Positions 8,875 through 18,048 are shown, numbered from the stretch's first letter. The stretch is DNA of 64,000 nt from Crocinitomicaceae bacterium (GCA_020635955.1 JACJYW010000007.1:62001-126000); one strand, 5' to 3'. Program-made: numbers and translations. Notes: generated by a model not told the origin, from the sequence alone.

Positions 8875-8972
8875 ATATGATATTATTAATTTCAGGCATC
8901 TCTTTAGGTGCTATTGCATTATTGATAAGTGCCTTTTTAGTTTTCAAAAAATTTGCTGCTACGCAAGACTAG
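8871..8972 (+). CDS. Possible 33-residue single-span membrane peptide
   Basis: Reads MNMILLISGISLGAIALLIS and ends in FKKFAATQD, so nearly the whole peptide is one membrane helix with a positively charged cytoplasmic edge. This hydrophobic layout, the ATGA overlap with the preceding small ORF and the end 1 bp before the convergent lipoprotein gene favour a real gene. Its role is unknown. Confidence 0.45.
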   Translation: MNMILLISGISLGAIALLISAFLVFKKFAATQD

Positions 8973-8973
8973 A

Positions 8974-9390
8974 TCATTCGCATCCAAACTCCACTGTTTG
9001 ACCATAATATGGAGTATTTTGGATCACCAGGAATGGTCTCGTATAATATATTCTGGTCGGATCAAAAAGAGATCCTCCCGCATTATAGAGCGAATGAATC
9101 TGAAATGAATAGTGAGAAGAATCACTATCCGTGACCAAAATATCAGGCATCTCAAAGCAATTTGATTCTGTACCATTTGGATCAGTAAGTTTAGGAGATG
9201 GACATGAACTCACCAATACACCTCTTTGATCTGCTAGGACATCTTCATGGATCATTGATTCCACATTTATATTAATGCTGTAGCAAGAATCAACTACCAC
9301 ATTTGTAGTAAAATCTACTGTATAAACCGGAAATTCTTCAGTGCATCCAATGATCACTCCCAAAACACTTATTAATATCAAATGTTTCAT
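8974..9390 (-). CDS. Small lipoprotein, unknown function
   Basis: A 138-residue protein whose signal ends in a clear lipobox (SVLGVIIGC, Cys16). The mature part has five further Cys residues (DSCYS, SSCPSP, NCFEM, final GCE), more than usual for a periplasmic Bacteroidetes lipoprotein and suggestive of disulfides or metal binding. No family recognised. It lies 4 bp downstream of the 338-residue secreted protein gene, so the two are probably an operon. Confidence 0.65.
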   Translation of the reverse strand: MKHLILISVLGVIIGCTEEFPVYTVDFTTNVVVDSCYSININVESMIHEDVLADQRGVLVSSCPSPKLTDPNGTESNCFEMPDILVTDSDSSHYSFQIHSLYNAGGSLFDPTRIYYTRPFLVIQNTPYYGQTVEFGCE

Positions 9391-9394
9391 ACTA

Positions 9395-10411
9395 CTAGAA
9401 TTTAAAGAACCATGACATCATTGGCACCGGAATCGTTCTAAGTTTCTGCGATCCATCTGCATAATCAAATCCGTTAGTACTGTACTCGAAAACTCCTGCT
9501 AACGCTATTTGGAAAGCCCTTGTATCCGTATTCTGAAATCTCATTCCCGGCATCATTAATACAGATAATTTGGTGCCTGAGTTTTTAAGAATATTAGTTA
9601 CTTCATTTCCATTAACATCCAGAGCATTATACTCAAAATAATTCCTATGTTCAGTTAATGCGATCATTGAGTCAAAGATGAAACTTCCCTTTTTTCCAAC
9701 AGGGGTTAGGCCTGCAATAGAAACAACCGGACCATGTTTCATTCTTTTCCATCCTTTTTCATTTTCATGTTGCAAATTGAATCCAAGATCAATGTATCCA
9801 TATCCACCTGAAAAAGTAATATTCTTACCTGGTTTACCGTAAGTAACAGATCCCCAGTGCAATCCCCCCCAGCCTTTTGCCTGATACAAATAACCTGAGC
9901 TAAGCATGATTGAACCGACAGATAAATGGACTTTTTTATTTCCTGTTTTCATAGAATACTTCATGGCAATTCCCATTGGAGAAGCAATCCATGTTGACAT
10001 AACACCAAAAGAAAAATTATCAGTGAACGCAAAATGAACTTCTGGTCCATATAAATGGATCATTGCATAATGCTCTTTTTTTGTAATTGGTAAAGCATTA
10101 TTCGTAAAATAATATCGTGTTACAAACGGTCCAACCTCTCTAAAATTACCGCTAATAATCAACTCCTCTTCGAGAAGATGCATGCTTTTGATATCAGCTT
10201 TTGGTATATATACTTTGCCCAAATCATCTGTTACGATCAATACCTCCCTTCCGTCATCACTCAGGATCTCACCGACATACTCCATGCCGTTTTGCTTGAC
10301 GATCTTATATAACTTCTTTTCTTGAAGTGTATCCTGTTCAACTTGTCCAAAAGATGGAAAAGCAACAACTACAAATAAAATAATACTTAGAACTGGTAAA
10401 AATCTCTTCAT
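9395..10411 (-). CDS. Secreted, probable outer-membrane beta-barrel protein
   Basis: A 338-residue protein with a signal peptide ending near FPSFGQ. Residues about 30-85 look like a small beta domain (KIVKQNGMEYVGEILSDDG, often found as a GxxY-type regulator of translocation domain). The rest has alternating aromatic/glycine strands and ends in a C-terminal aromatic (MSWFFKF), typical of outer-membrane barrels. The exact family is unknown to me. Probably co-transcribed with the lipoprotein downstream. Confidence 0.6.
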   Translation of the reverse strand: MKRFLPVLSIILFVVVAFPSFGQVEQDTLQEKKLYKIVKQNGMEYVGEILSDDGREVLIVTDDLGKVYIPKADIKSMHLLEEELIISGNFREVGPFVTRYYFTNNALPITKKEHYAMIHLYGPEVHFAFTDNFSFGVMSTWIASPMGIAMKYSMKTGNKKVHLSVGSIMLSSGYLYQAKGWGGLHWGSVTYGKPGKNITFSGGYGYIDLGFNLQHENEKGWKRMKHGPVVSIAGLTPVGKKGSFIFDSMIALTEHRNYFEYNALDVNGNEVTNILKNSGTKLSVLMMPGMRFQNTDTRAFQIALAGVFEYSTNGFDYADGSQKLRTIPVPMMSWFFKF

Positions 10412-10503
10412 ACGCCTGTAATAAACAATCCCAAAAATACTTCGATATACTGGGCAATCTAATGATATATGACCAGATAAAAAATGAATTCGATCAGTTT
10501 TAG

Positions 10504-10547
10504 TGATTATTTTTTAATCTTTTTATTGATTATTTTTTAATCTTTTT
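10504..10547. repeat. Tandem 23-bp repeat upstream of comM
   Basis: The 21-nt unit beginning TGATTATTTTTTAATC occurs at 10504-10524 and again at 10527-10547, period 23 bp, in the divergent region between the 338-residue protein gene and comM. It is very AT-rich. It could be promoter-associated or a slippage product. Confidence 0.7.
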
Positions 10548-10610
10548 CATATGTTTGTCACTTACTCAGACGAAATGATCGAGTACTAAGTAGAAGTAAA
10601 TTAATGAGTT

Positions 10611-12143
10611 ATGTTAGTAAAAACATTTGGATGTGCTGTATATGGTATTGAAGCAATTCCGATCACAGTTGAAATAAATATAGGAAGAGGCATAAATTTT
10701 TATTTGGTAGGATTACCGGATAGTGCGGTTAAAGAAAGTCATCAGAGAATAAAGGCTGCTTTCTCTAATTCTGAATTCAAATTCCCCGGCAAGGAGATTA
10801 CTGTAAATCTTGCCCCCGCAGATATTAGAAAAGAAGGGTCCGCTTATGATCTTACAATCGCCATTGGCATACTTGCTGCCTCCGGACAGATACAGAAAGC
10901 CGTAGAAGAATATCTGATCATGGGTGAACTTTCCCTTGATGGCAGTTTAAGACCAATAAAAGGTGCTTTACCTATCGCTCTAAAAGCTAAAGAACTTGGT
11001 TTTAAAGGATTCATTTTACCAGAACAAAATGTCAATGAGGTATCTGTAGTTAACGATTTTGACGTGTACGGAGCAACTCATATCAAAGAAGTGGTACAAT
11101 TTTTCAATGGTGAAAACACATTGAAGAAAGCAACATTCAATCCTCCTGGATCCACTCAAATTCAAAGCGAATTTCAAATTGATTTTGCAGATGTCAAAGG
11201 ACAGGAAAATGTCAAAAGGGCACTTGAGATTGCCGCAGCAGGTGGTCATAATATATTATTGGTAGGACCTCCGGGATCTGGTAAAACTATGTTGGCTAAA
11301 CGTTTGCCATCTATTCTACCACCACTAACTATTGATGAAGCTTTAGAAACTACCAAAATTCATTCTGTAGCAGGACTAATCAAGGATAATAATGGATTAA
11401 TCGCAAATCGTCCTTTCCGGTCACCGCATCATACTGTTTCAGATGTTGCACTAGTGGGAGGTGGATCAAATCCTAAACCGGGAGAAATTTCATTAGCTCA
11501 TAATGGCATCTTGTTCCTGGATGAATTGCCTGAATATAAAAGACAAGTACTGGAAGTAATGCGACAACCGTTAGAAGACCGCGTTGTATCCATAGCACGG
11601 GCAAAAATGAGTGTAAATTTTCCAGCCGGCTTCATGCTTGTAGCCTCAATGAACCCATCTCCTTCTGGTAATTTCTATGATCCTAATAATCCCAATTCAG
11701 ATCCGGAGTATGCCGTTAAAAGGTATTTGAACAAAATATCCGGACCGCTCATGGACAGAATTGATCTTCACATTGAAGTGCCAGCTGTAAAATTTGAAGA
11801 ACTTTCTGAGGACAGAAAAGGAGAATCAAGTTCATCCATTCGAAACAGGGTAGTTGCAGCCAGAAATTTGCAAAGTATCCGATTTAATAAGTTGGAGGCT
11901 ACTTATTACAACGCTCAAATGAATGCAAAAATGATCGATCAATTTTGTAAGATAGACGGCGCTTCGAAATCAATGGTTAAAGCTGCAATGGACAAGTTTG
12001 GACTCTCTGCCAGATCCTACTCTCGTATTCTTAAAGTGGCACGAACTATTGCTGACCTGGATCGAAGTAATCAAATTAAAGCAAATCATATTGCAGAGGC
12101 TATAAGTTATAGAAGTTTGGACCGTGAAGGATGGTTGAATTAA
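10611..12143 (+). CDS. comM: ComM/YifB-family Mg-chelatase-like AAA+ ATPase
   Basis: A full-length 510-residue protein. The N-terminal Lon-like fold domain (about 1-170) is followed by the AAA+ domain with Walker A GPPGSGKT at residues 219-226, Walker B ILFLDELPEY, and a C-terminal Mg-chelatase lid (SARSYSRILKVARTIADL). In naturally transformable bacteria ComM is a helicase that extends branch migration during DNA integration. The last 702 bp are duplicated downstream at 16429-17130. comM is an established insertion site for genomic islands elsewhere (for example AbaR in Acinetobacter). Confidence 0.93.
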   Translation: MLVKTFGCAVYGIEAIPITVEINIGRGINFYLVGLPDSAVKESHQRIKAAFSNSEFKFPGKEITVNLAPADIRKEGSAYDLTIAIGILAASGQIQKAVEEYLIMGELSLDGSLRPIKGALPIALKAKELGFKGFILPEQNVNEVSVVNDFDVYGATHIKEVVQFFNGENTLKKATFNPPGSTQIQSEFQIDFADVKGQENVKRALEIAAAGGHNILLVGPPGSGKTMLAKRLPSILPPLTIDEALETTKIHSVAGLIKDNNGLIANRPFRSPHHTVSDVALVGGGSNPKPGEISLAHNGILFLDELPEYKRQVLEVMRQPLEDRVVSIARAKMSVNFPAGFMLVASMNPSPSGNFYDPNNPNSDPEYAVKRYLNKISGPLMDRIDLHIEVPAVKFEELSEDRKGESSSSIRNRVVAARNLQSIRFNKLEATYYNAQMNAKMIDQFCKIDGASKSMVKAAMDKFGLSARSYSRILKVARTIADLDRSNQIKANHIAEAISYRSLDREGWLN

Positions 12144-12339
12144 GTATCCTTATCTTGTTCTTGACGCGCTTTGTGATAAGTTTAAATGCATAATATATAT
12201 GTGTGAAAAGGTTCAAGCCCTTAAAACTGGCTTCTTTTACCACTGAATAGAACTATTCTACACGTCAAATCGCTGGAAGATTGTACATGAAAGTGAAATG
12301 AAGAGGAGAAAGATTTAATTAATCCCTCAACGGAACACT

Positions 12340-14379
12340 CTATTTATTCTTCACTACTTTCTTAACAATTGAGTTATCGTTATGAATCAATACAATATTA
12401 TATATTCCATTCTCAATTAAAGACACATCAAAGTTGGCAGTATACTGACCCTTTTCCTGGAAAGATCGGTTTAGTAAGGTTTGTACTTCTTTCCCAAGTA
12501 AATCATAGATTTTTATTGTAATGCGTCCATTTTGTGGAATGAAGTAATTCAAGACAATCTCATCATCAAAAGGAACTGGATGCACAATCATTTCTAGTTC
12601 ATTAAAGAAGTTTTCATCAGCCAATAAATCACTTTCTTCACCGAATACAGGAGCGAGTTCAGAATCAATATCTCCTGTTGTTGGTTCTTGCATTTTATTA
12701 TTTCCACCACCATTTCCAGCTGTTCCATTTCCACCACCATTACCATTTCCGCCACCACATAGTAAAGGATCAATGAATGCATGATAATCAGACCCAGCTT
12801 TGATGTGAACTCCAGGTTTTATGGAGATAGACTCAGAAGCTTTCATTTCACTTTCAACGCCAGATTCTACCAAAAATTCTATAAAACCTTGTAGCAATGG
12901 AAAAGCATATGTATTCGAAGAAAATACATTTATTGGATCTATGATGAGATTTCTTTTAGAGTAAAAATCTTGATTGTAAACAAGTTTTCTGTTATCAAGT
13001 GTAAGATCAGGACATTCTTTATCCCATTGAGCTTCGACCATTTCTGAATGTCCTTTTTGAGCTTGCCCACCGTAAAATGGAGGAGAAGCAACATTATTTC
13101 CTACATAATCATTATAATAGTCAAAGCAAATATTATATGTGTATGGTGCACCTGCAGTATTATCAGCATCATCAAAGCGATAAAACCACATGTAGCTCAT
13201 AGATTCACAATAACCTGTGTGACCATTATTCCCAGACAATTTTGCAATTATTTCTTGATTGACAATGCCTTGCGGGTTTGAAGCACCATTAACAGCAATT
13301 TTAAAGGTTTCATCCAAATCATTATAAATGTTTTTGGTAAACATATTTCTGAACTGAATTAGTTGAGCTTCATTAATATTGGTATTTGGATTGTATAGAA
13401 AAAAATCTCTGAGCATCCAGGTATCAACAACAGCATGTCCTATATCTTCCATGTTTTCAACATATTTGTCATACCATTGAGTTTTAGGAAAACAGTGTTC
13501 CTGCACACGCCATCCGGCCTGATACATCCATGTTGAGTTATCATTATTAACTCGAAGCAAGTTATGATTATAATATAGGTCATCACATTGATCAATAATA
13601 TAAATGTTACCTAATAATAGATCTTCCATCAATTGTGCCTTGTCTAGAAAATCCTGGTTACCAGCAGTTAGCCCGTTAAATAAAAAGGCACGTGCAAAAC
13701 CTACACTTTGGTTCAAATTAGCACTGTAATCATGTGTTGTATTTTGACGAATAGCATAGCCATTATCCCAATAGCCGTTATCTATGAACCAGTATAAAGT
13801 TTCTCCTACTCTATCCTGCAACCAATTTGCATATTCACCAAAAGTTGAAAAATTGATGCCTGAAAAATTTGTGAATTTACTCAAATCGGTATAGAGATTA
13901 GGATCTAATTCCTCGAACGGATAAATTGGTTCTAAAAAAAGATCAGGTTCTTGAATTTTTATTAAATATACAAACCTGGAAAATGACGCCACAATATACC
14001 CATCCTGATACATTTGATCACCTCTGGACCACCTAGGTTGATCATTTACAAAAAAATCTGCATTCGGATGAATGTCGTGTCTATTTCTTAGAATAAGTAA
14101 TGACTCATGAACAAATTTGTACAAGTAAGCTTTGTCTTTTGTAACTTCATACATTTTGATGTAAGACTCTAATATTTTACAGATACCATCCCCAAAATTT
14201 CCACCGTCTTTATCAAGACCATTACCGTCTAATTCATTCGGATCATACGAATACATCCCAAATGATGTTTCATAACGATTGAATCGATCAAAATCCTCCT
14301 TTAAAGGAACATTGGTATACCCTTGCCCAAGCACAATGCCATACGTAGCAATAATAGTCAATGATGAAATCATTTTCAT
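12340..14379 (-). CDS. Large secreted protein with a T9SS type A sorting domain
   Basis: A 679-residue protein with a signal peptide (ISSLTIIATYGIVLGQ). The main body (about 20-500) is helix-rich with paired aromatic motifs such as GDGICKILESYIKMYE, RWSRGDQMYQDGYIVASF, WLQDRVGETLYWFIDNGYW and GYCESMSYMWFYRF, which suggests an alpha/alpha-toroid fold like that of many polysaccharide-active enzymes; no catalytic set is certain. A Gly/Asn linker lies at about 541-562. The last 80 residues (VHPVPFDDEIVLNYFIPQNG onward) are a type A T9SS signal, so the protein should be exported to the cell surface. First part of the comM-flanked block. Confidence 0.7.
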   Translation of the reverse strand: MKMISSLTIIATYGIVLGQGYTNVPLKEDFDRFNRYETSFGMYSYDPNELDGNGLDKDGGNFGDGICKILESYIKMYEVTKDKAYLYKFVHESLLILRNRHDIHPNADFFVNDQPRWSRGDQMYQDGYIVASFSRFVYLIKIQEPDLFLEPIYPFEELDPNLYTDLSKFTNFSGINFSTFGEYANWLQDRVGETLYWFIDNGYWDNGYAIRQNTTHDYSANLNQSVGFARAFLFNGLTAGNQDFLDKAQLMEDLLLGNIYIIDQCDDLYYNHNLLRVNNDNSTWMYQAGWRVQEHCFPKTQWYDKYVENMEDIGHAVVDTWMLRDFFLYNPNTNINEAQLIQFRNMFTKNIYNDLDETFKIAVNGASNPQGIVNQEIIAKLSGNNGHTGYCESMSYMWFYRFDDADNTAGAPYTYNICFDYYNDYVGNNVASPPFYGGQAQKGHSEMVEAQWDKECPDLTLDNRKLVYNQDFYSKRNLIIDPINVFSSNTYAFPLLQGFIEFLVESGVESEMKASESISIKPGVHIKAGSDYHAFIDPLLCGGGNGNGGGNGTAGNGGGNNKMQEPTTGDIDSELAPVFGEESDLLADENFFNELEMIVHPVPFDDEIVLNYFIPQNGRITIKIYDLLGKEVQTLLNRSFQEKGQYTANFDVSLIENGIYNIVLIHNDNSIVKKVVKNK

Positions 14380-14921
14380 AGATTTTCAATTTTTTCAAAT
14401 GTTAGCCTCCTTGCATTTTGATAATATTCACCTTCGGATGGACATTCAATGTTCTCTATAATTAATTCCTTGAATTTAAGTTGTTTTATTTTCCAAATAT
14501 CAAATGTCCCTAATGTATCTAGCCCTGGTTTCAATTCTAACATTATAGCTTCATTTTCTTCAAAGTTTTCGTAGGGAGCACAACTTTTCCAAAAAGACTC
14601 ACTATAAAATTGCCAATATCCTTCACAGCTAAATAAATACTGACCAGTATCTTGTGTAGAATATATATAGTAGTCGTCTTGAAAATTTTCAAATTCTGCA
14701 GTATACACGTTATCCCAAACGCGCTCATTTGTAATTATTAAGTACTGATCCACTTCCGGGTTTAATCGCTCAACACCTTCCATTGAAACCAATTTCCACT
14801 TGCCTGTAATTCGGTTCATTTTACTTCTCAATGAAAATTTCGGTCCCTCTTCATACGTTTTGTCACATGATGAGAAAGTGATGGATAAAAGAATAAACAA
14901 TAGTATTTGAAATGAACGCAT
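14376..14921 (-). CDS. Lipocalin-like lipoprotein
   Basis: A 181-residue protein with lipobox SITFSSC (Cys19). The mature part starts with MNRITGKWKLVSMEGVE, the typical first strand of lipocalin-like domains in Bacteroidetes, followed by short beta strands. It overlaps the 679-residue secreted protein gene by ATGA and so is probably co-translated with it. A role as a periplasmic or surface partner of that protein is inference. Confidence 0.6.
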   Translation of the reverse strand: MRSFQILLFILLSITFSSCDKTYEEGPKFSLRSKMNRITGKWKLVSMEGVERLNPEVDQYLIITNERVWDNVYTAEFENFQDDYYIYSTQDTGQYLFSCEGYWQFYSESFWKSCAPYENFEENEAIMLELKPGLDTLGTFDIWKIKQLKFKELIIENIECPSEGEYYQNARRLTFEKIENL

Positions 14922-14922
14922 A

Positions 14923-16170
14923 TTAGCCTTTTATTAGTTCCTTAAGTTCTTCTATTTCCTGTTTAATCAGTTGAATCTCATTTTTCAATTCGACATTTTC
15001 AGCTTTAAGAGTTTCAACTTCATTGTTCAACTGAATGGTATAAAGAGTTTGTTCCTCAATTTTCTCCATTTGAATTTTAACAATACTCCCTAAACTCAAG
15101 CCTTCCTCTTCTAATTCTTTGGCAATAGGTAACCCTGGCAAATGATGATGCTTGTCAATATATAATGCTAATTCATTAATACTCATTAGTTTATATCCTT
15201 CGTCAAAAACGTAATCCGGCCAGGCAACTAAGTCAACTTTAATTTCTCTTGCACGAAGTAGTCCATTATCCTCTAATTGAAGAACTTTTTCACCGTTAGA
15301 ATTATATGAAACAAGTATGTGTCCAGATTCATTGTTTGTGATAATTGTTCCATTGTTTAAGATTTGGAAGTATATTTTCTGGTTTATAGAATTACTTTCC
15401 TTTCCTAAAGAAATAATATTGTTTTGGTTATTAGGCACGAATCCTTCAATATATGAATTAGTTGATGTTGCATCTTTATACCCTATTTTAAGTCTAAAGG
15501 AATAGGTCGTTCCAACTACATGTAACTTATATTCTGGATTTGCAGTATTAATTCCCACGTTTACTTGTGGACAAGTAACAAATATTTTATTTAATCCATT
15601 TGACCACATTGGATTTGGGATATCTCCTCCATTAAAAGGACAAGCAATAGAATATAATTGATTACCAAATAGACCAACAACGCCAGCGATATCATACGTC
15701 TCAAGGTTTCCATTCGGTGCTCTGAAAACAAATTCTAAATTTGGATTATTTAGATTGTTAACAGTAGGGATATTATTAACTTTCACGTTACCAGAAAAAG
15801 TTGAATTACCAACTACATCCAATTTGTTTGATATTTGAGCATTATTTGAAACATTAAGATTATTGTCAATATTTATGTTTTCACCTGCTTCCAATGTTGA
15901 ACTTAGAATTAGTTTATCATACATGTAAACTTTTTCAAGAAAATAAGCTTGATCTTCAACAACGAATTTCCCTTTAGTCCTAAGATCTTTTTCGATTATA
16001 ACGGAGTCCTTTACAATCAATGTACTATCAACTTTCATGTTTCCATTCACATCAAGCTTTGCACTTGGATTTGTCGTGTTAATACCAACATTTCCATTTG
16101 TTGGGAACGTATTTTGAGAAAGGGATGCAAAAGAAATAGTAGCAACCAGAATTAAAGCATAAATTTTCAT
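14923..16170 (-). CDS. Secreted fibre-like protein with C-terminal coiled coil
   Basis: A 415-residue protein started at MKIYALILVATISF, which gives a proper signal peptide. The 5' extension to 16221 was rejected because it buries the signal. The mature part begins with the PTNGNVGINTTNPSAKLDVN segment, repeated later as CPQVNVGINTANPEYKLHV, typical of Bacteroidetes proteins with tail-fibre-like trimeric beta structure. The last 60 residues, starting SLGSIVKIQMEKIEEQ, form a heptad-rich coiled coil. It has no sorting domain. It sits 1 bp upstream of the lipocalin-like gene, so the three form one operon. Its sequence is markedly AT-rich. Confidence 0.65.
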   Translation of the reverse strand: MKIYALILVATISFASLSQNTFPTNGNVGINTTNPSAKLDVNGNMKVDSTLIVKDSVIIEKDLRTKGKFVVEDQAYFLEKVYMYDKLILSSTLEAGENINIDNNLNVSNNAQISNKLDVVGNSTFSGNVKVNNIPTVNNLNNPNLEFVFRAPNGNLETYDIAGVVGLFGNQLYSIACPFNGGDIPNPMWSNGLNKIFVTCPQVNVGINTANPEYKLHVVGTTYSFRLKIGYKDATSTNSYIEGFVPNNQNNIISLGKESNSINQKIYFQILNNGTIITNNESGHILVSYNSNGEKVLQLEDNGLLRAREIKVDLVAWPDYVFDEGYKLMSINELALYIDKHHHLPGLPIAKELEEEGLSLGSIVKIQMEKIEEQTLYTIQLNNEVETLKAENVELKNEIQLIKQEIEELKELIKG

Positions 16171-16290
16171 TGGATAAGTCTTTGAGGTAATAGTTATATA
16201 ATTAGCTACCCAATGTATCAAAAATTAATAACAGTAGAAGTTACATTCAAATTTTGCGTATTAATACTTAATAATACGTCACAACAGAAA

Positions 16291-16302
16291 CCGTGGCCAC
16301 GG
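16291..16302. repeat. Perfect 12-bp palindrome CCGTGGCCACGG
   Basis: A GC-only-core palindrome in an otherwise very AT-rich 200-bp gap at the right edge of the comM-flanked block, 127 bp before the comM copy. A palindrome of this composition is unlikely by chance here, but it has no assigned function; a protein-binding or recombination site is possible. Confidence 0.4.
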
Positions 16303-16428
16303 CACTTTCTTTCAGTGGTTTTCATATTTAGTGAGGTAAAACCGTCTCAAAGAAACCCATTGCTGGGAAAGAAATACAGTATAATCCTCATTGGAATATA
16401 AACTTCCCCCTTTATTCCCAATAGTAAA

Positions 16429-17130
16429 GATGTAGCACTCGTGGGAGGCGGATCAAATCCAAAACCTGGTGAAATTTCATTAGCTCATAATGGTATTTTG
16501 TTCCTGGATGAATTGCCTGAATATAAAAGACAAGTACTGGAAGTAATGCGACAGCCGTTAGAAGACCGCGTTGTATCAATAGCACGAGCAAAAATGAGTG
16601 TAAATTTTCCAGCCGGTTTTATGCTTGTCGCCTCAATGAATCCATCTCCATCAGGTAATTTTTACGATCCCAATGATCCCAATTCAGATCCGGAGTATGC
16701 CGTCAAAAGGTATTTGAACAAAATATCCGGACCGCTTATGGATAGAATTGATCTTCACATTGAAGTGCCGGCAGTAAAATTTGAAGAACTTTCTGAAGAC
16801 AGGAAAGGAGAATCAAGTTCATCTATTCGAAACAGGGTAGTTGCAGCCAGAAATTTACAAAGTATCCGATTTAATAAGTTGGAGGCTACTTATTACAACG
16901 CTCAAATGAATGCAAAAATGATCGATCAATTTTGTAAGATAGACGGCGCTTCGAAATCAATGGTCAAAGCTGCAATGGACAAGTTTGGACTCTCTGCCAG
17001 ATCCTACTCTCGTATTCTTAAAGTTGCACGCACCATTGCTGACCTTGATCGAAGTAATCAAATTAAAGCAAATCATATTGCTGAGGCTATAAGTTATAGA
17101 AGTTTGGACCGTGAAGGATGGCTGAATTAA
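16429..17130 (+). pseudogene. Truncated second copy of comM (3' 702 bp)
   Basis: Matches 11442-12143 without gaps. By hand I count about 37 base differences in 702 (near 5%), and only one changes the protein (Asn360 in the intact copy is Asp here). It contains the Walker B region but lacks the Walker A loop and the whole N-terminal domain, so it cannot act as a ComM ATPase. The frame is open to its stop. Homology begins abruptly at 16429 and ends about 4 bp after the stop. Read as a remnant of an integration event. Confidence 0.9.
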
Positions 17131-17235
17131 GGTCATCTGTAATCATATTATCATTTTTTCGTTAATAAGTCATGTAGATAGTTATTCAGACATTTACCAG
17201 AATTTATATATTTACTCCATCATCAATCATCTTTT

Positions 17236-18048
17236 ATGGAAAAGAGAAGCCTACTTGTACCACACGATTTCACGACTGTAGCCAATATGGCAACAAATTA
17301 CGCTATTAGCATGGCAAAAGAAATGCAAGCTAATGTTGAGTTACTGCATGTAGTTAAAGATGCAAAAGGTACTTCTAAAGCCAAAGCTGAGTTTGAAAAA
17401 GTAATAGCTGGTTTAAAGGATCTTCCGGCAAATGTTCAGGTCAATTACCACATTAAGTCAGGATCTATTTTTACTGATATTGCGGCAGCAGCTCAGGAAT
17501 TGCACTCTTCTTTGATCATTATGGGAACTCATGGATCTAAAGGATTGCAGCAAAAGATGTTTGGTAGTTTTGCTTTAAAAGTTATTACCTCTACTCATGT
17601 TCCTTTCCTAGTAGTGCAGGATAATGTGAAAGGTGTTAACCTTAATAAAATTGTTGTTCCTCTTGACGAATCTCAAGAGAGCTTGCAAATTGAGCAAGTT
17701 ACAACTGCCATGGCTGATATTTTCAAATCTGAAGTACATATTCTTACCGAGAAAAAGGTAGACTCAAATCTTAAATTAAAGGTAGCTGTGCATAGCGGAT
17801 TACTTTCAAAACAATTGAAAGAGTCAGGCTTGAGTTATGTTACTGAAGTGATCAAGAAAGAAAAAGGATACTCAGTTGATATTGCAAATTATGCAGTAAA
17901 AAATGATGCTCATCTAATCGCCTTTGCATATCACAGTGATAGTTTACTTCCCCAATTTGATACGTTTGCACAAAACCTGATCACCAACAAACAAGGGGTT
18001 CCTGTATTGGTAGTTAATTCAAAAGAAGCAGGAAACTATTTCTTTTAA
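17236..18048 (+). CDS. Universal stress protein, two UspA domains
   Basis: A 270-residue protein with two Usp-like halves. The first (about 1-135) begins RSLLVPHDFTTVANMATNYA and ends with the nucleotide-binding signature MGTHGSKGLQQKMFGSFALKV and VPFLVVQ. The second begins NKIVVPLDESQESLQ; its end, AFAYHSDSLLPQFDTFAQNL, lacks the G-x2-G-x9-G(S/T) motif, so that half probably does not bind ATP. The upstream gap holds a -7-like TATATTTA at 17207-17214. It is the gene that would follow comM in the ancestral order. Confidence 0.9.
   Translation: MEKRSLLVPHDFTTVANMATNYAISMAKEMQANVELLHVVKDAKGTSKAKAEFEKVIAGLKDLPANVQVNYHIKSGSIFTDIAAAAQELHSSLIIMGTHGSKGLQQKMFGSFALKVITSTHVPFLVVQDNVKGVNLNKIVVPLDESQESLQIEQVTTAMADIFKSEVHILTEKKVDSNLKLKVAVHSGLLSKQLKESGLSYVTEVIKKEKGYSVDIANYAVKNDAHLIAFAYHSDSLLPQFDTFAQNLITNKQGVPVLVVNSKEAGNYFF

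Larger units (their letters stand above)
12144..16428. other. 4.3-kb block between comM and its partial copy
   Basis: This stretch is bounded on the left by the stop of intact comM and on the right by the start of the comM 3' copy at 16429. It carries three minus-strand genes for exported proteins and two non-coding margins (12144-12339 and 16171-16428). It contains no transposase, integrase or resolvase and no terminal inverted repeats that I can find. The genes, especially 14923-16170, read as more AT-rich than their surroundings. I interpret it as an acquired insertion. Confidence 0.6.

Noticed and set aside
12149..12180. CTTATC ... GATAAG inverted repeat after comM
   Set aside because: A 6-bp arm with a 20-bp loop and no T run is too weak to call a terminator or an element end.
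16213..16401. 62-codon plus-strand ORF in the gap before the comM copy
   Set aside because: It begins antisense to the 5' extension of the fibre-like protein gene, has no family features and probably no start signal; more likely a chance frame in AT-rich sequence.
12144..16428. Insertion sequence or transposon in the comM-flanked block
   Set aside because: No transposase or integrase gene and no terminal inverted repeats were found; the block is described as an insertion of unknown mechanism.
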